From: Methanocalculus sp.
Lineage (GTDB): Archaea > Halobacteriota > Methanomicrobia > Methanomicrobiales > Methanocorpusculaceae
DNA: 12,345 nucleotides
Direction of reading: 5' to 3'
Assembly (NCBI RefSeq): GCF_029762515.1
Contig: NZ_JARVGN010000014.1
Span: 1-12,345, forward strand
In this document: positions 1 to 7,256 of the stretch, piece after piece
Numbering within the stretch: the first letter of the stretch is position 1
Layout: each line of letters starts with the position of its first letter
Made by a program: the position numbers and the translations under genes
Notes under the pieces: generated by a model
Told to the model about the DNA's origin: nothing
Seen by the model: only the letters and a program-made list of their open reading frames with translations
The model's database searches: none

Positions 1-1590
1 ATTGCCGCCGGAAAAGCCGTCGCAAAAGCCATCAGGACAACACTTGGACCACAAGGGATGGACAAAATGCTTGTTGATTCAATGGGGGATGTTGTCATCA
101 CAAATGATGGTCTCACCATCCTGGAGGAGATGGAGATCGAGCACCCGGCAGCCAAGATGATGGTTGAGATTGCAAAGACCCAGGATAAAGAAGCTGGTGA
201 TGGCACAACGACTGCCGTTATACTGGCGGGTGAACTTCTGAAGATGGCTGAGGATCTCATCGATCAGGATGTACATCCGACCACCATTGTTGAGGGATAC
301 CGGATGGCCAGAAAGAGGGCAGAAGAGATACTCATTGAGACCTCTTTTGAAGTCAACCTCGGGGATACTCAGTTATTAAAGAATATCGCTGCAACAGCGA
401 TGACGGGTAAGGGTGCAGAGACTGTTAAGGAACGGCTATCGTCACTCATTGTAGAGGCAGTAGAGATGAGTGCTGATGATCAGGGCAAGATCGATGCCAG
501 GGATATCAAAATTGAGAAGATGGTTGGAGGATCTGCTGAGGATTCCATGATTATCAGGGGGATAGTTCTCGATAAGGAGCGGCTTCATCCTTTGATGCCG
601 GATACAGTCCCTGATGCAAAAATCCTTCTCCTTAATGCGGCAATCGAGTTTAAGGCGATAGAGACTGATGCTGAGATCAGCATCACCCACCCGGATCAGA
701 TTCAGGCATTCGTTGAGAAGGAAGAGGAGATCGAGAAGGCACTTGTTGATCGGATTATTGGATCCGGTGCAAATATTGTCTTCTGTCAGAAGGGTATCGA
801 TGAATTTGCAGGACATCACCTTGCGAAGGCGGGCATTCTTGCTGTTCGACGTCTGAAGAAGTCAGATATGGAGAAACTTTCCGAGATGACCGGTGCAACG
901 ATCATCTCGTCTCCCGATGCGATCTCCGGAGATGATCTCGGATTTGCTGGCAAAGTCGAGGCCAAGAGGCTCTCTGGAACATATATGATTGTTGTTTCTG
1001 AGTGTAAAAACAAGGAAGCTGTCTCCCTCCTCATGAAAGGAGGTTCGTCACATACTGTAGATGAAACCATACGTGCCGTTGAGGATGGAGTTCGCGGAGT
1101 CTGTGTCGCTCTTGAAGATAACAGATTTGTTGCCGGAGGCGGGGCCTCTGAAATAGAGCTTTCACGCCGTCTCAGGAAGGTGGGATCAGATGTGGGTGGC
1201 CGTGCACAGCTTGCCATTGAGGCATATGCAGATGCTTTTCTGACCGTGCCACGGACTCTTGCGGAGAATGCAGGGCTTGATCAGATTGAGATGCTTGCTC
1301 TCCTTCGTACTGCCCATGAGCAGGAGGGAAGAACCAATGGCATTGATCTCGATACCGCAACACCGATCGATATGAAAGAAGCAGGTGTTATTGAACCCCT
1401 TCGTGTCAAGATGCAGGCAATCAGCTCTGCAACTGAAGCGGCTATGATGATCCTCAGGATCGATGAGATCATTGCTGCATCCGGAGCAGGTGGTATGCCC
1501 TCTGAAGAAGAGATGGCAGCAATGCAGGCGATGGGAGGTATGGGTGGTGGCATGCCCGGCGGCATGGGCGGAATGCCCGGCATGATGTAA
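1..1590 (+). CDS. Thermosome (group II chaperonin) subunit, 5' end missing
   Basis: ATP-driven protein-folding chaperonin subunit of the archaeal cytosol that assembles into a double-ring, lidded complex. The frame is open from base 1, and the first visible residues (IAAGKAVAKAI, then LGPQGMDKML) are already inside the equatorial ATP-binding domain, so about 20-30 N-terminal residues lie before the window; 529 residues are visible. Other family landmarks are GDGTTT (about residues 66-71 of the visible part, with the catalytic Asp), GGSAEDS at the start of the apical region, and GGGASE in the returning equatorial domain. The C-terminus is the typical flexible Gly-Met-rich tail, ending GGMPGMM. 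The ATG at base 58 is an internal methionine, not the start. A hairpin plus T-run follows, so transcription probably ends here and the next gene is separate. Family assignment is close to certain; which paralogue (alpha or beta) cannot be told. Confidence 0.97.
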   Translation: MAAGKAVAKAIRTTLGPQGMDKMLVDSMGDVVITNDGLTILEEMEIEHPAAKMMVEIAKTQDKEAGDGTTTAVILAGELLKMAEDLIDQDVHPTTIVEGYRMARKRAEEILIETSFEVNLGDTQLLKNIAATAMTGKGAETVKERLSSLIVEAVEMSADDQGKIDARDIKIEKMVGGSAEDSMIIRGIVLDKERLHPLMPDTVPDAKILLLNAAIEFKAIETDAEISITHPDQIQAFVEKEEEIEKALVDRIIGSGANIVFCQKGIDEFAGHHLAKAGILAVRRLKKSDMEKLSEMTGATIISSPDAISGDDLGFAGKVEAKRLSGTYMIVVSECKNKEAVSLLMKGGSSHTVDETIRAVEDGVRGVCVALEDNRFVAGGGASEIELSRRLRKVGSDVGGRAQLAIEAYADAFLTVPRTLAENAGLDQIEMLALLRTAHEQEGRTNGIDLDTATPIDMKEAGVIEPLRVKMQAISSATEAAMMILRIDEIIAASGAGGMPSEEEMAAMQAMGGMGGGMPGGMGGMPGMM

Positions 1591-1614
1591 ATCACCCCTC
1601 AATTCGTTTCACTA

Positions 1615-1659
1615 TGGCTTGCCGATGAGCAAGCCACCCTCCCAATATTGATTTTTTTT
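1615..1659 (+). terminator. Hairpin plus T8 terminator after the thermosome gene
   Basis: A perfect 8-bp inverted repeat (TGGCTTGC at 1615-1622, GCAAGCCA at 1629-1636, 6-nt loop) lies 25 bases after the stop codon. It is followed by an uninterrupted run of eight T at 1652-1659. A T-run is the core of archaeal intrinsic termination; the hairpin is a bonus. This separates the thermosome unit from the next gene. Confidence 0.7.
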
Positions 1660-1705
1660 CTTCAATGAGAAACACTATAACCCCACACACCTGACTCAGT
1701 ATATC

Positions 1706-2950
1706 ATGTTATCGAGACTGCGTGCCCTCCTCGGCCGCCCGGATATGCCGCCTGAAGCGGAGGTGATCCCGTTCTCCAGCCTTCTTTCCTGGCTTGATGA
1801 ACAGGAGAATGAGATCACATCCCGGATAGCCGGGAAGTTCACCGCTCCAATAACCGAGTTTGATCTTGCGATTACTTCTCTTGAGGAACTCATCCATGCA
1901 TTTGAGGAAGAGCCTGAGAATCTCGAAGATGAGATCATGCTCCACCCGAAGGTGAAATCGGTATTAAAGACCGCCCGCCCCCAGACCATCCGTTCCCTCC
2001 GCCAGGCACTGGAGAAGAAGCCTTCCGGCGATCCAAAGGAGTACTATACAGCCGCAACCGATATTCTCAAAGGGGTGATTGCGGCTGCGAAGGGGCCAGG
2101 AAAGTACCTTCACCTTGTCTATAAAGAGGAGATGCCTCAGATGCGCCGGATCATCAAGGAGATGGGGCGGGCAGTGAATGATATGACGGCTGCCCTTTCC
2201 GCCGGTACACAGGAGAGAGAACGGATCGGCGAGATCAGATCCAGGTACCAGAGGCTTGAAGAGATTGGCCGGCTTGTGGGGGAGGCAGTGGACCGGTCAC
2301 AGTCAGGACAGGAGAGGGAAGCATCCCTGATCAAGGATATAGAGCGTGCTGAAGAGGAACTCTCAGCCATCAGCACTGTTCTTGTAAAGGAGAAGCTCTC
2401 CTCTGCAGAACGCGATCTGGAGGTTGCCATTCAGAGCTATGCACAGGTGAGAGCTCCTGCTGCCGGCGTGATCAGGCGGGCGGAAAAACTCCTGAAACAT
2501 CATAAGTCACCAACCGGTGCCCTCAGGCCACTTCAGGATCTCTCTGAAAGGCAGGTGCCGGATAAGGAGATCTCTCCTGATCTGGAACCGGCACTCCAAA
2601 CGATCAGATCTCTCGTCACATCAGGTGAACTCCAGTTAAAGAACCGTGAGGAGCAGCAGCTCTTTGGTGAAGGGAATCTGGAAGAGCAGGTGAAGGCAGC
2701 CTCTGCCGGGTACTGGCGCCTGGAAGAGCAACTCCGGCAGATCAGGGAGGAGGTGGAATCCGATCCCGCTGTCCGGGAAGAGAAGCGGCTGGTGCAGGAA
2801 CTGGATCAGATGAAGAAAGAATTATCCGGAATCGGTTCAGCTGCTGCCACTGCGGAAGAAGAGCGGGGCAGGCTTCTGGAAGAGCAGGGTCGCCTCCGTG
2901 ATGAATTGCAGGAGCTGCTTGGCAACTCCGGCAATGTCGAATTCAGCTAA
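1706..2950 (+). CDS. Hypothetical soluble coiled-coil protein, 414 aa
   Basis: I do not recognise a named family. There is no signal peptide or membrane segment. The first 140 residues are predicted mixed helical (LLSWLDEQENEI near 26-37, ITSLEELIHAFEEEPENLEDEI near 56-77). Two long charged helical stretches with heptad-like spacing follow: about 143-243, and about 325-405 ending LLEEQGRLRDELQELL. They are joined by a less charged segment (245-300) containing LLKHHKSPTGALRPL. This arrangement suggests a cytosolic scaffold or SMC/prefoldin-like rod, but no ATPase motif is present. The ATG at 1706 has no convincing Shine-Dalgarno site; a weak AT-rich element (ACTATAA, 1674-1680) about 26 bases upstream would fit a nearly leaderless transcript. 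Its position behind the thermosome could hint at a folding-related role, but the terminator between them makes co-transcription doubtful. The gene is real (long, consistent codon use); the function is unknown. Confidence 0.85.
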   Translation: MLSRLRALLGRPDMPPEAEVIPFSSLLSWLDEQENEITSRIAGKFTAPITEFDLAITSLEELIHAFEEEPENLEDEIMLHPKVKSVLKTARPQTIRSLRQALEKKPSGDPKEYYTAATDILKGVIAAAKGPGKYLHLVYKEEMPQMRRIIKEMGRAVNDMTAALSAGTQERERIGEIRSRYQRLEEIGRLVGEAVDRSQSGQEREASLIKDIERAEEELSAISTVLVKEKLSSAERDLEVAIQSYAQVRAPAAGVIRRAEKLLKHHKSPTGALRPLQDLSERQVPDKEISPDLEPALQTIRSLVTSGELQLKNREEQQLFGEGNLEEQVKAASAGYWRLEEQLRQIREEVESDPAVREEKRLVQELDQMKKELSGIGSAAATAEEERGRLLEEQGRLRDELQELLGNSGNVEFS

Positions 2951-3423
2951 TCGGCCCGATAATAGGTGCGGATTGCCCTCATCATCTCTTCCGGGTGCCG
3001 GGTGCCGAGGAGCACCTTCTCACCTGTCTGTTTTTTGCATCGGATCACCTGGTTACCGCTGACGAGATAGGCGATCCCCTCCCGCCTGCAATACCGTATG
3101 CCCCATCCACCGCAGTCGCGGATCGGGCGGATGGTGATCTGATCGGCTGCTTCCAGATCGCTCCAGGGGATGATCCGATCCTTCCGAACAATCGGCGGCA
3201 TCCGGTAGCTGATCCCATGAACTGATACGTGGGTTTCCAGCCTGAGCACTGCAAAGAAGAGAGGGAGCAGCACCCCGAAGGCGAGGATGATTCCTATCTG
3301 AACCGGCCCGGCAACCGGTTCTGTCACCAGTGCGGTATACCAGGAGATGATGGCAATCCCGGCAATAAGGGCGATGAGCCACGGCTGCCGGAAGTACTGG
3401 GTTTCATGATATTCAAGGCTCAT
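2947..3423 (-). CDS. Two-helix membrane protein with PH-like C-terminal domain (DUF6141-like)
   Basis: A 158-residue protein with two hydrophobic helices near the N-terminus (about 15-33 and 41-60), then a soluble domain of about 95 residues. That domain has the look of small membrane-anchored PH-like (bPH) families: alternating beta-type stretches, GGWGIRYC at 105-112, an AYLVSGNQVI stretch, and LLGTRHPEEMM near the end. I recall this pattern from DUF6141, but the family name is from memory and should be checked by profile search. The start is well supported: AAAGGAG (complement of 3433-3439) sits 9 bases before the ATG. Its stop overlaps the stop of the convergent coiled-coil gene by 4 bp (2947-2950), and it diverges from the histidine kinase across only 53 bp. 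The biochemical role is unknown; it probably sits in the cytoplasmic membrane. Confidence 0.85.
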   Translation of the reverse strand: MSLEYHETQYFRQPWLIALIAGIAIISWYTALVTEPVAGPVQIGIILAFGVLLPLFFAVLRLETHVSVHGISYRMPPIVRKDRIIPWSDLEAADQITIRPIRDCGGWGIRYCRREGIAYLVSGNQVIRCKKQTGEKVLLGTRHPEEMMRAIRTYYRAD

Positions 3424-3476
3424 GGGTGAGAGCTCCTTTCTTCAGAAGGCAATATGTTAATTATCTGTAAGAATGT

Positions 3477-5132
3477 ATGGGTATCTGTCTGATGATCCTG
3501 CAGTTCACACCATTTACAATAATCTATCTTGTAACAATAGCAATCGGCTTGTATCTCTTTCATCTGGCAGAGGATATTTCGTTTGCACCGGGAAGGAAAC
3601 TGGTCAGGCTGGTTATCATTGGCACCATAGTCTGGAACGGCATGTATGCTCTTCAATTGCTTGTGATCGATCCCGGAATATTCCTGATATCAATCCTCAT
3701 CGGAATTACGGGCATATACATGATTGTATCGGCACTTCTCCTCTTTGCCCTCTCTTATACCGGGCGTGAGCAGTACGTAAATTTTGTGGCATTTGTTCTT
3801 CTGATGATTATTCCTCTCCTGATACTATCCGGCATTGCCACAAACCAATACTTTTCTCTCTTCTATACCTCGATTAACACCTATGCTGTAGGGGATCTGA
3901 TCCTCTTTTTCCTCGAATATGGTCCGTTTTTCTGGGTCCATACGGGATATCTCTGCCTGCTGACCGGATTCACCATATTCCTCCTTTTTATTGCCTGGAT
4001 GGATTATCCTTCGCTGTACCGCAGGCAGATCGGCATACTGATACTGGTGATCCTTCTCCCTGTCGTGACGGATGGTGTCTTTATCCTGAAATTCGGCCCT
4101 TTCCCGGGCTTGCAGATCACACCTGTGATCCTCATCCTGGTGAGCGGAATCCTCCTCTTTGCATCATCACGGTACCACCTCTTCAGCGTCCTACCCCGCA
4201 CCCAGGCAAGGATCCCCGAACAGCTGAATGACGGCCTTCTTATAATGAATCCGGATGGCATTCTGATCTATATGAACCCGGCTGCCGAAGGATATCTCTT
4301 AATCTCTTCTGATCAGGCAGTCGGACAGAAAATAACTGATATCTGCCCCTCTCTTCGGATAGATGATGGAGCCACAGAGATCTCTGTCCTTGATGGTACA
4401 ATTCTTGAAGTTCGGAAGAATCCTCTTCTCAAGACACGTACTTCTGAAGAGATTATTATCCTCCATGATATTACAATCAGGAGAAGGGCTGAGAAAGGCC
4501 TTCGTGAGGCAAACCGTCAGCTTTCGCTCCTCTCAAGTATCACCCGTCATGATATCCTGAACCAGATCACGGTGGTGCAGGGCTATATCGAACTCTCCCG
4601 TGATAAAGAAATGGATGCTGAGCTCTCCCGCTTTCTTGAAGAGATGAAGAGGGCAACAGAGAATATACAGTACGAGATTGAGTTTACCCGGATATATCAG
4701 GATCTCGGCACCCAGGAACCGCAATGGCAGGAGATCGATTTCATTTTGAGAGCTCCCTGCCGTACCCGCCTCATATGTGAGTGTGATGGATATGCCATTT
4801 ATGCTGATCCGATGCTTCCGAAGGTCTTTGAAAACCTCTTTGATAATGCCCTCCGGCATGGCGGGCGGGTGACGGAGATCAGTGTCATATGCAAAGAGGT
4901 GGACGGATCGCTCAGAATTGCAGTTGTTGATGATGGAGCCGGTATAGCATCTGAAGAGAAAGAGCGTATCTTTGAGCGGGGGTATGGGAAGAATACCGGC
5001 TTTGGACTCTTCCTTGTCAGAGATATCCTCGCCATTACCGGGATCACCATCCATGAAGAGGGGGTGCCGGGCGAGGGTGCACGGTTTGTGATGATTGTTC
5101 CGGAAGGCGGATGGCGGCGGGATCGGGAATGA
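3477..5132 (+). CDS. Membrane-bound PAS histidine kinase with N-terminal 7TM sensor
   Basis: A 551-residue signal-transducing kinase of the cytoplasmic membrane. Residues 1-235 hold about seven hydrophobic helices, matching the 7TM N-terminal sensor common in archaeal histidine kinases. A PAS domain spans about 242-340 (LNDGLLIMNPDGILIYMNPAA at its start). The H-box reads SITRHDILNQ with the phosphoacceptor His at 358, in a short HisKA region. The HATPase domain has an N-box (ENLFDNALRHGG, 452-463), a G1 box (DDGAGI, 485-490) and a G2 box (GFGLFL, 508-513), so it should be catalytically competent. No receiver domain is fused and no response regulator lies within the window, so it is an orphan here; the ligand is unknown. 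The ATG at 3477 is the first in frame after a stop; ATG 3492 is the alternative. No Shine-Dalgarno is visible; AT-rich sequence at about 3450-3466 may be promoter for a nearly leaderless message. Confidence 0.93.
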   Translation: MGICLMILQFTPFTIIYLVTIAIGLYLFHLAEDISFAPGRKLVRLVIIGTIVWNGMYALQLLVIDPGIFLISILIGITGIYMIVSALLLFALSYTGREQYVNFVAFVLLMIIPLLILSGIATNQYFSLFYTSINTYAVGDLILFFLEYGPFFWVHTGYLCLLTGFTIFLLFIAWMDYPSLYRRQIGILILVILLPVVTDGVFILKFGPFPGLQITPVILILVSGILLFASSRYHLFSVLPRTQARIPEQLNDGLLIMNPDGILIYMNPAAEGYLLISSDQAVGQKITDICPSLRIDDGATEISVLDGTILEVRKNPLLKTRTSEEIIILHDITIRRRAEKGLREANRQLSLLSSITRHDILNQITVVQGYIELSRDKEMDAELSRFLEEMKRATENIQYEIEFTRIYQDLGTQEPQWQEIDFILRAPCRTRLICECDGYAIYADPMLPKVFENLFDNALRHGGRVTEISVICKEVDGSLRIAVVDDGAGIASEEKERIFERGYGKNTGFGLFLVRDILAITGITIHEEGVPGEGARFVMIVPEGGWRRDRE

Positions 5133-5140
5133 GCGGAGAA

Positions 5141-5150
5141 TATAAAAATA
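5141..5150 (+). promoter_or_regulatory. Archaeal TATA box for the mntA/hepT pair
   Basis: TATAAAAATA sits 24-33 bases before the ATG at 5174, the usual archaeal TATA-to-initiation distance, so the message would be leaderless or nearly so. It lies just after the kinase stop codon and inside a longer theoretical reading frame starting at 5111. This argues for the 5174 start over 5111 or 5129, and for transcription independent of the kinase. Confidence 0.6.
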
Positions 5151-5173
5151 TTGGTGATATAAAGGATTATAGG

Positions 5174-5458
5174 ATGAATCCGATTACCCGGCTCCACCAT
5201 AATCTCCACTATATCCGAAAGTCCTTCGGAGTTGCTCGTATTGGCATCTTCGGATCGTTTGCCCGTGATGAAGCAACCCCGGAAAGTGATGTTGATGTTC
5301 TTGTTGAGTTCAGGGAAGGTGAAGAAACATTTGATAATTTAATGGATCTGAAATTTTACCTTGAGGATCTACTTGGGCGGAGAGCCGATCTTGTTATTGC
5401 CGATACATTAAAACCACGAATTCGCGAATCTGTGCTGAAGGAGGTTGTGTATGCCTAG
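5174..5458 (+). CDS. mntA: MntA-type minimal nucleotidyltransferase antitoxin
   Basis: A 94-residue minimal nucleotidyltransferase of the MNT fold. The signature is present: GSFARDEATPESDVDVLVEF, with the Gly-Ser pair at 27-28 and metal-binding aspartates at 39 and 41. A third acidic position occurs in the strand ADLVIAD (Asp72). In characterised MntA/HepT pairs the antitoxin transfers AMP to a tyrosine next to the RNase motif of HepT and so blocks it; I infer the same here because the partner gene follows directly and has the target motif. The start at 5174 gives the normal family length and fits the TATA box; the frame can be extended to 5129 or 5111, which would overlap the kinase gene and add a non-conserved-looking leader. 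The stop overlaps the hepT start by 8 bp, implying coupled translation. The pair looks AT-richer than its neighbours, consistent with horizontal transfer. Confidence 0.9.
   Translation: MNPITRLHHNLHYIRKSFGVARIGIFGSFARDEATPESDVDVLVEFREGEETFDNLMDLKFYLEDLLGRRADLVIADTLKPRIRESVLKEVVYA
5438..5445 (+). promoter_or_regulatory. Shine-Dalgarno site of hepT inside mntA
   Basis: AAGGAGGT, with the core GGAGG at 5440-5444, is 5-6 bases before the ATG at 5451. This decides the hepT start in favour of that ATG over the in-frame TTG at 5445, which overlaps the site itself. It contrasts with the probably leaderless first gene of the pair. Confidence 0.7.
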
Positions 5459-5801
5459 AAATCTTCTTCTTTATCTTGAAGATATTCATGATGCAATTGA
5501 ATCTATCCACTCATATGTTGGATCGCGCTCATTTGAGGAATTTGTCAGTGATCCGATGTGTATTGATGCTGTTTTGTTGCAATTCATTATCATCGGAGAG
5601 GCGGTGAAGCAGATTCCTGTTGATCGTACATCCTCTTTTCCAGAAATCGAATGGAGAAAGATTGCAGGACTTCGGGATATTAGTGTCCATTCGTATTACT
5701 CTATCAAGCCAACAATCCTTTGGGGCATCATCAAAGGAAAACTTGATACCCTGAGTGAAGCAATCGAATCGATGATTTTGTCAGAAGAGGAGAGGCAGTA
5801 G
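5451..5801 (+). CDS. hepT: HepT-family HEPN ribonuclease toxin (DUF86)
   Basis: A 116-residue all-helical HEPN-domain protein. The catalytic signature of the family, R-x4-H-x-Y, is intact in GLRDISVHSYYSI: Arg75, His80 and Tyr82, with a second tyrosine at 83. Arg and His form the composite RNase active site in a dimer. The tyrosine is the residue modified with AMP by MntA in studied systems. QFIIIGEAVKQIP at 43-55 is also typical of DUF86. By family knowledge the substrate is RNA (tRNA cleavage has been shown for some members); the target in this organism is unknown. Translation begins at an ATG with a strong Shine-Dalgarno site inside mntA and overlaps mntA by 8 bp. The stop codon falls inside the loop of the terminator hairpin. 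All key residues are present, so the toxin is predicted active. Confidence 0.92.
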   Translation: MPRNLLLYLEDIHDAIESIHSYVGSRSFEEFVSDPMCIDAVLLQFIIIGEAVKQIPVDRTSSFPEIEWRKIAGLRDISVHSYYSIKPTILWGIIKGKLDTLSEAIESMILSEEERQ

Positions 5802-5824
5802 AGGGCTGCCTCTATGTCGCTTTT
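5791..5824 (+). terminator. Hairpin terminator overlapping the hepT stop codon
   Basis: A perfect 8-bp inverted repeat, AGAGGCAG (5791-5798) and CTGCCTCT (5806-5813), has a 7-nt loop that contains the hepT TAG. A TTTT run follows at 5821-5824, then more AT-rich sequence. The T-run is only on the plus-strand side, so it serves the toxin-antitoxin unit and not the convergent CofE-like gene. Confidence 0.55.
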
Positions 5825-5834
5825 CTTAATTGGA

Positions 5835-7022
5835 TTAATTTGGGGGGCAGTATATCCCTTTGATCAGGACAAGGGGTGTCCCGGCATCGGCTGATCCGGT
5901 GATGAGATCCGAGAGGCTTGCCAGCACATCCTCCATACGGCGGGGGGTTGTCCCTTCGCACTCGATGCAGCTGATACCACGGGCTTTCTGTGATTCCGTC
6001 TCGATCATCTCCATGATCTCAAGTTCAGATCGGCCCTCTTCATGATACTTGTCGATCAGGTATTTCATCTTCACGCCTTCACGAAGCACCTCTTTGATCC
6101 CCTTTGTTGCAGCAAAGGCAGCTTTTGGGTCAGCCAGTTCATAGATGCCGCTTGTCGGATCCTTGTATGCACCGTCTCCAAAGACCAGAATCTCAATATT
6201 CTTCCCTGTAAGTTTTTTGATCTCCTGCTGGAGGAAACAGACGAACTCTTCGGATTCAAAAGGAGCGAGCTTGAGCCGGCAGCTCGAGGACATATTGCTC
6301 CCTAAAAGCCCCCATTCCGATGTGGGTGGGCAGGTACCGCTGCTGCATATCTCCTGAAGGGTGCAGCAGTTGCCGATTATTGTCTTCAGTACTTTCTTTG
6401 TCTTCTCACGGGGGTGGATATTGGCGATGATGACCCCATCGGGATTGAATTCCGCTATCCGCTTTGGGTCATTGCAGAGGATGATTTTTGGTGTTGCACC
6501 CTCGCCTCTGATGATCTCTTCATAGAGCGTGAGATAATTGACGCCTGTTAAGGGGTGGGTATAATTACCGTCGATATCATCCGGTGTGAAGAGGCCGCCA
6601 TGCCGGCGATCAAGCTCCTCGGCAACCTCAGGCGGGAGGATCTGGTTGCCGACCTCGTCATCGGGATAGGAGAACCAGACGATAACTTCGCCTTCTGGAA
6701 CCGCTTTTGCTATGGATTCGAGGATGAGTGAAAAACGGTTCCGGCTTGCTATCGGGAAGACGACCGCAACCCTGCTATCTGGCTTGAGATCCAATGTCTT
6801 CCTGACCTCTTTTGCCGTCTCTTCTGTTGTGATCATATTGTTCTGTGCCCGTGCCACCACCGATTCGGTGATGGAGAGGACATCGCCCTCTGAGAGCATC
6901 CCGTCTTCATTCAGCCTGACTGCTTCATCAAGCAGCATCTTATGAAGATCTGATCCCGGAACGACCATGCCCATCTTTATTCCAAAGGCACAGGGGCCAA
7001 CATATGCTGGTAATTGAAACAC
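5835..7022 (-). CDS. CofE-like (F420-0:L-glutamate ligase family) protein, enlarged
   Basis: A 395-residue relative of the coenzyme F420 glutamate ligase family (F420_ligase domain). The N-terminal part shows the family opening: GIKMGMVVPGSDLHKML (about 14-30), then LSEGDVLSITESVVARAQ (43-60), the counterpart of the CofE segment around the dGD..vit..vV motif. Genuine CofE is about 250 residues; this protein is much longer. It has a middle region (about 83-215) and a cysteine-rich stretch with Cys219, 220, 226, 231 and 248. The section EILVFGDGAYKDPTSG (277-292) is followed by a C-terminal domain with SCIECEG (351-357) and a final YCPPN. CofE adds glutamates to F420-0; whether this paralogue does so, or has another substrate, is not decided by the sequence. 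Start: GTG at 7022, chosen because AGAGGAG (complement of 7029-7035) stands 6 bases before it and no ATG is available nearby. No downstream partner gene; it converges with hepT. Confidence 0.8.
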   Translation of the reverse strand: MFQLPAYVGPCAFGIKMGMVVPGSDLHKMLLDEAVRLNEDGMLSEGDVLSITESVVARAQNNMITTEETAKEVRKTLDLKPDSRVAVVFPIASRNRFSLILESIAKAVPEGEVIVWFSYPDDEVGNQILPPEVAEELDRRHGGLFTPDDIDGNYTHPLTGVNYLTLYEEIIRGEGATPKIILCNDPKRIAEFNPDGVIIANIHPREKTKKVLKTIIGNCCTLQEICSSGTCPPTSEWGLLGSNMSSSCRLKLAPFESEEFVCFLQQEIKKLTGKNIEILVFGDGAYKDPTSGIYELADPKAAFAATKGIKEVLREGVKMKYLIDKYHEEGRSELEIMEMIETESQKARGISCIECEGTTPRRMEDVLASLSDLITGSADAGTPLVLIKGIYCPPN

Positions 7023-7200
7023 GACTATCTCCTCTTCGGTACACCGTTCCTATTCGGACGATGCTTTTTGTACTTGTATCTACTGAAAGGCTTTAGCGTT
7101 TCCGAAATGTTGATGAGAGTGGGTAGGCGCATACCGCTTCCTTCCTGATGCTATTCCCGGATGGATGGGTTGGCAGGGAAGCATAGTTTCTCCTCTTTCT

Positions 7201-7233
7201 CCAGAGGCATTGATACTGACCAGAGGTTTGATA
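7201..7233 (+). repeat. Imperfect direct repeat upstream of the flavoprotein gene
   Basis: CCAGAGGCATTGATA at 7201-7215 is repeated as CCAGAGGTTTGATA at 7220-7233, one base shorter, with a 19-base period. It ends 17 bases before the first plausible start codon (7251). The period is near two helical turns, which suits a tandem operator, but it may be chance. The rest of the gap 7023-7256 shows no clear TATA box, RNA gene or other structure that I could support. Confidence 0.35.
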
Positions 7234-7256
7234 GAGGCTCAGGCGCATTGATGCAT

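Noticed and set aside
816..1602. Several minus-strand frames opposite the thermosome gene
   Set aside because: All lie against a strongly conserved coding sequence; the Pro/Ile-Met pattern of the one ending near 1595 is the mirror of the Gly-Met tail.
5111..5173. Longer mntA starting at 5111 or 5129
   Set aside because: This would overlap the kinase gene and read through a strong TATA box placed correctly for a start at 5174. The shorter form has the normal family length.
7161..7256. N-terminal extension of the iron-sulfur flavoprotein
   Set aside because: The added residues do not resemble the family, no ribosome-binding site precedes 7161, and a direct repeat lies in the stretch. The FMN fold begins just after 7257.
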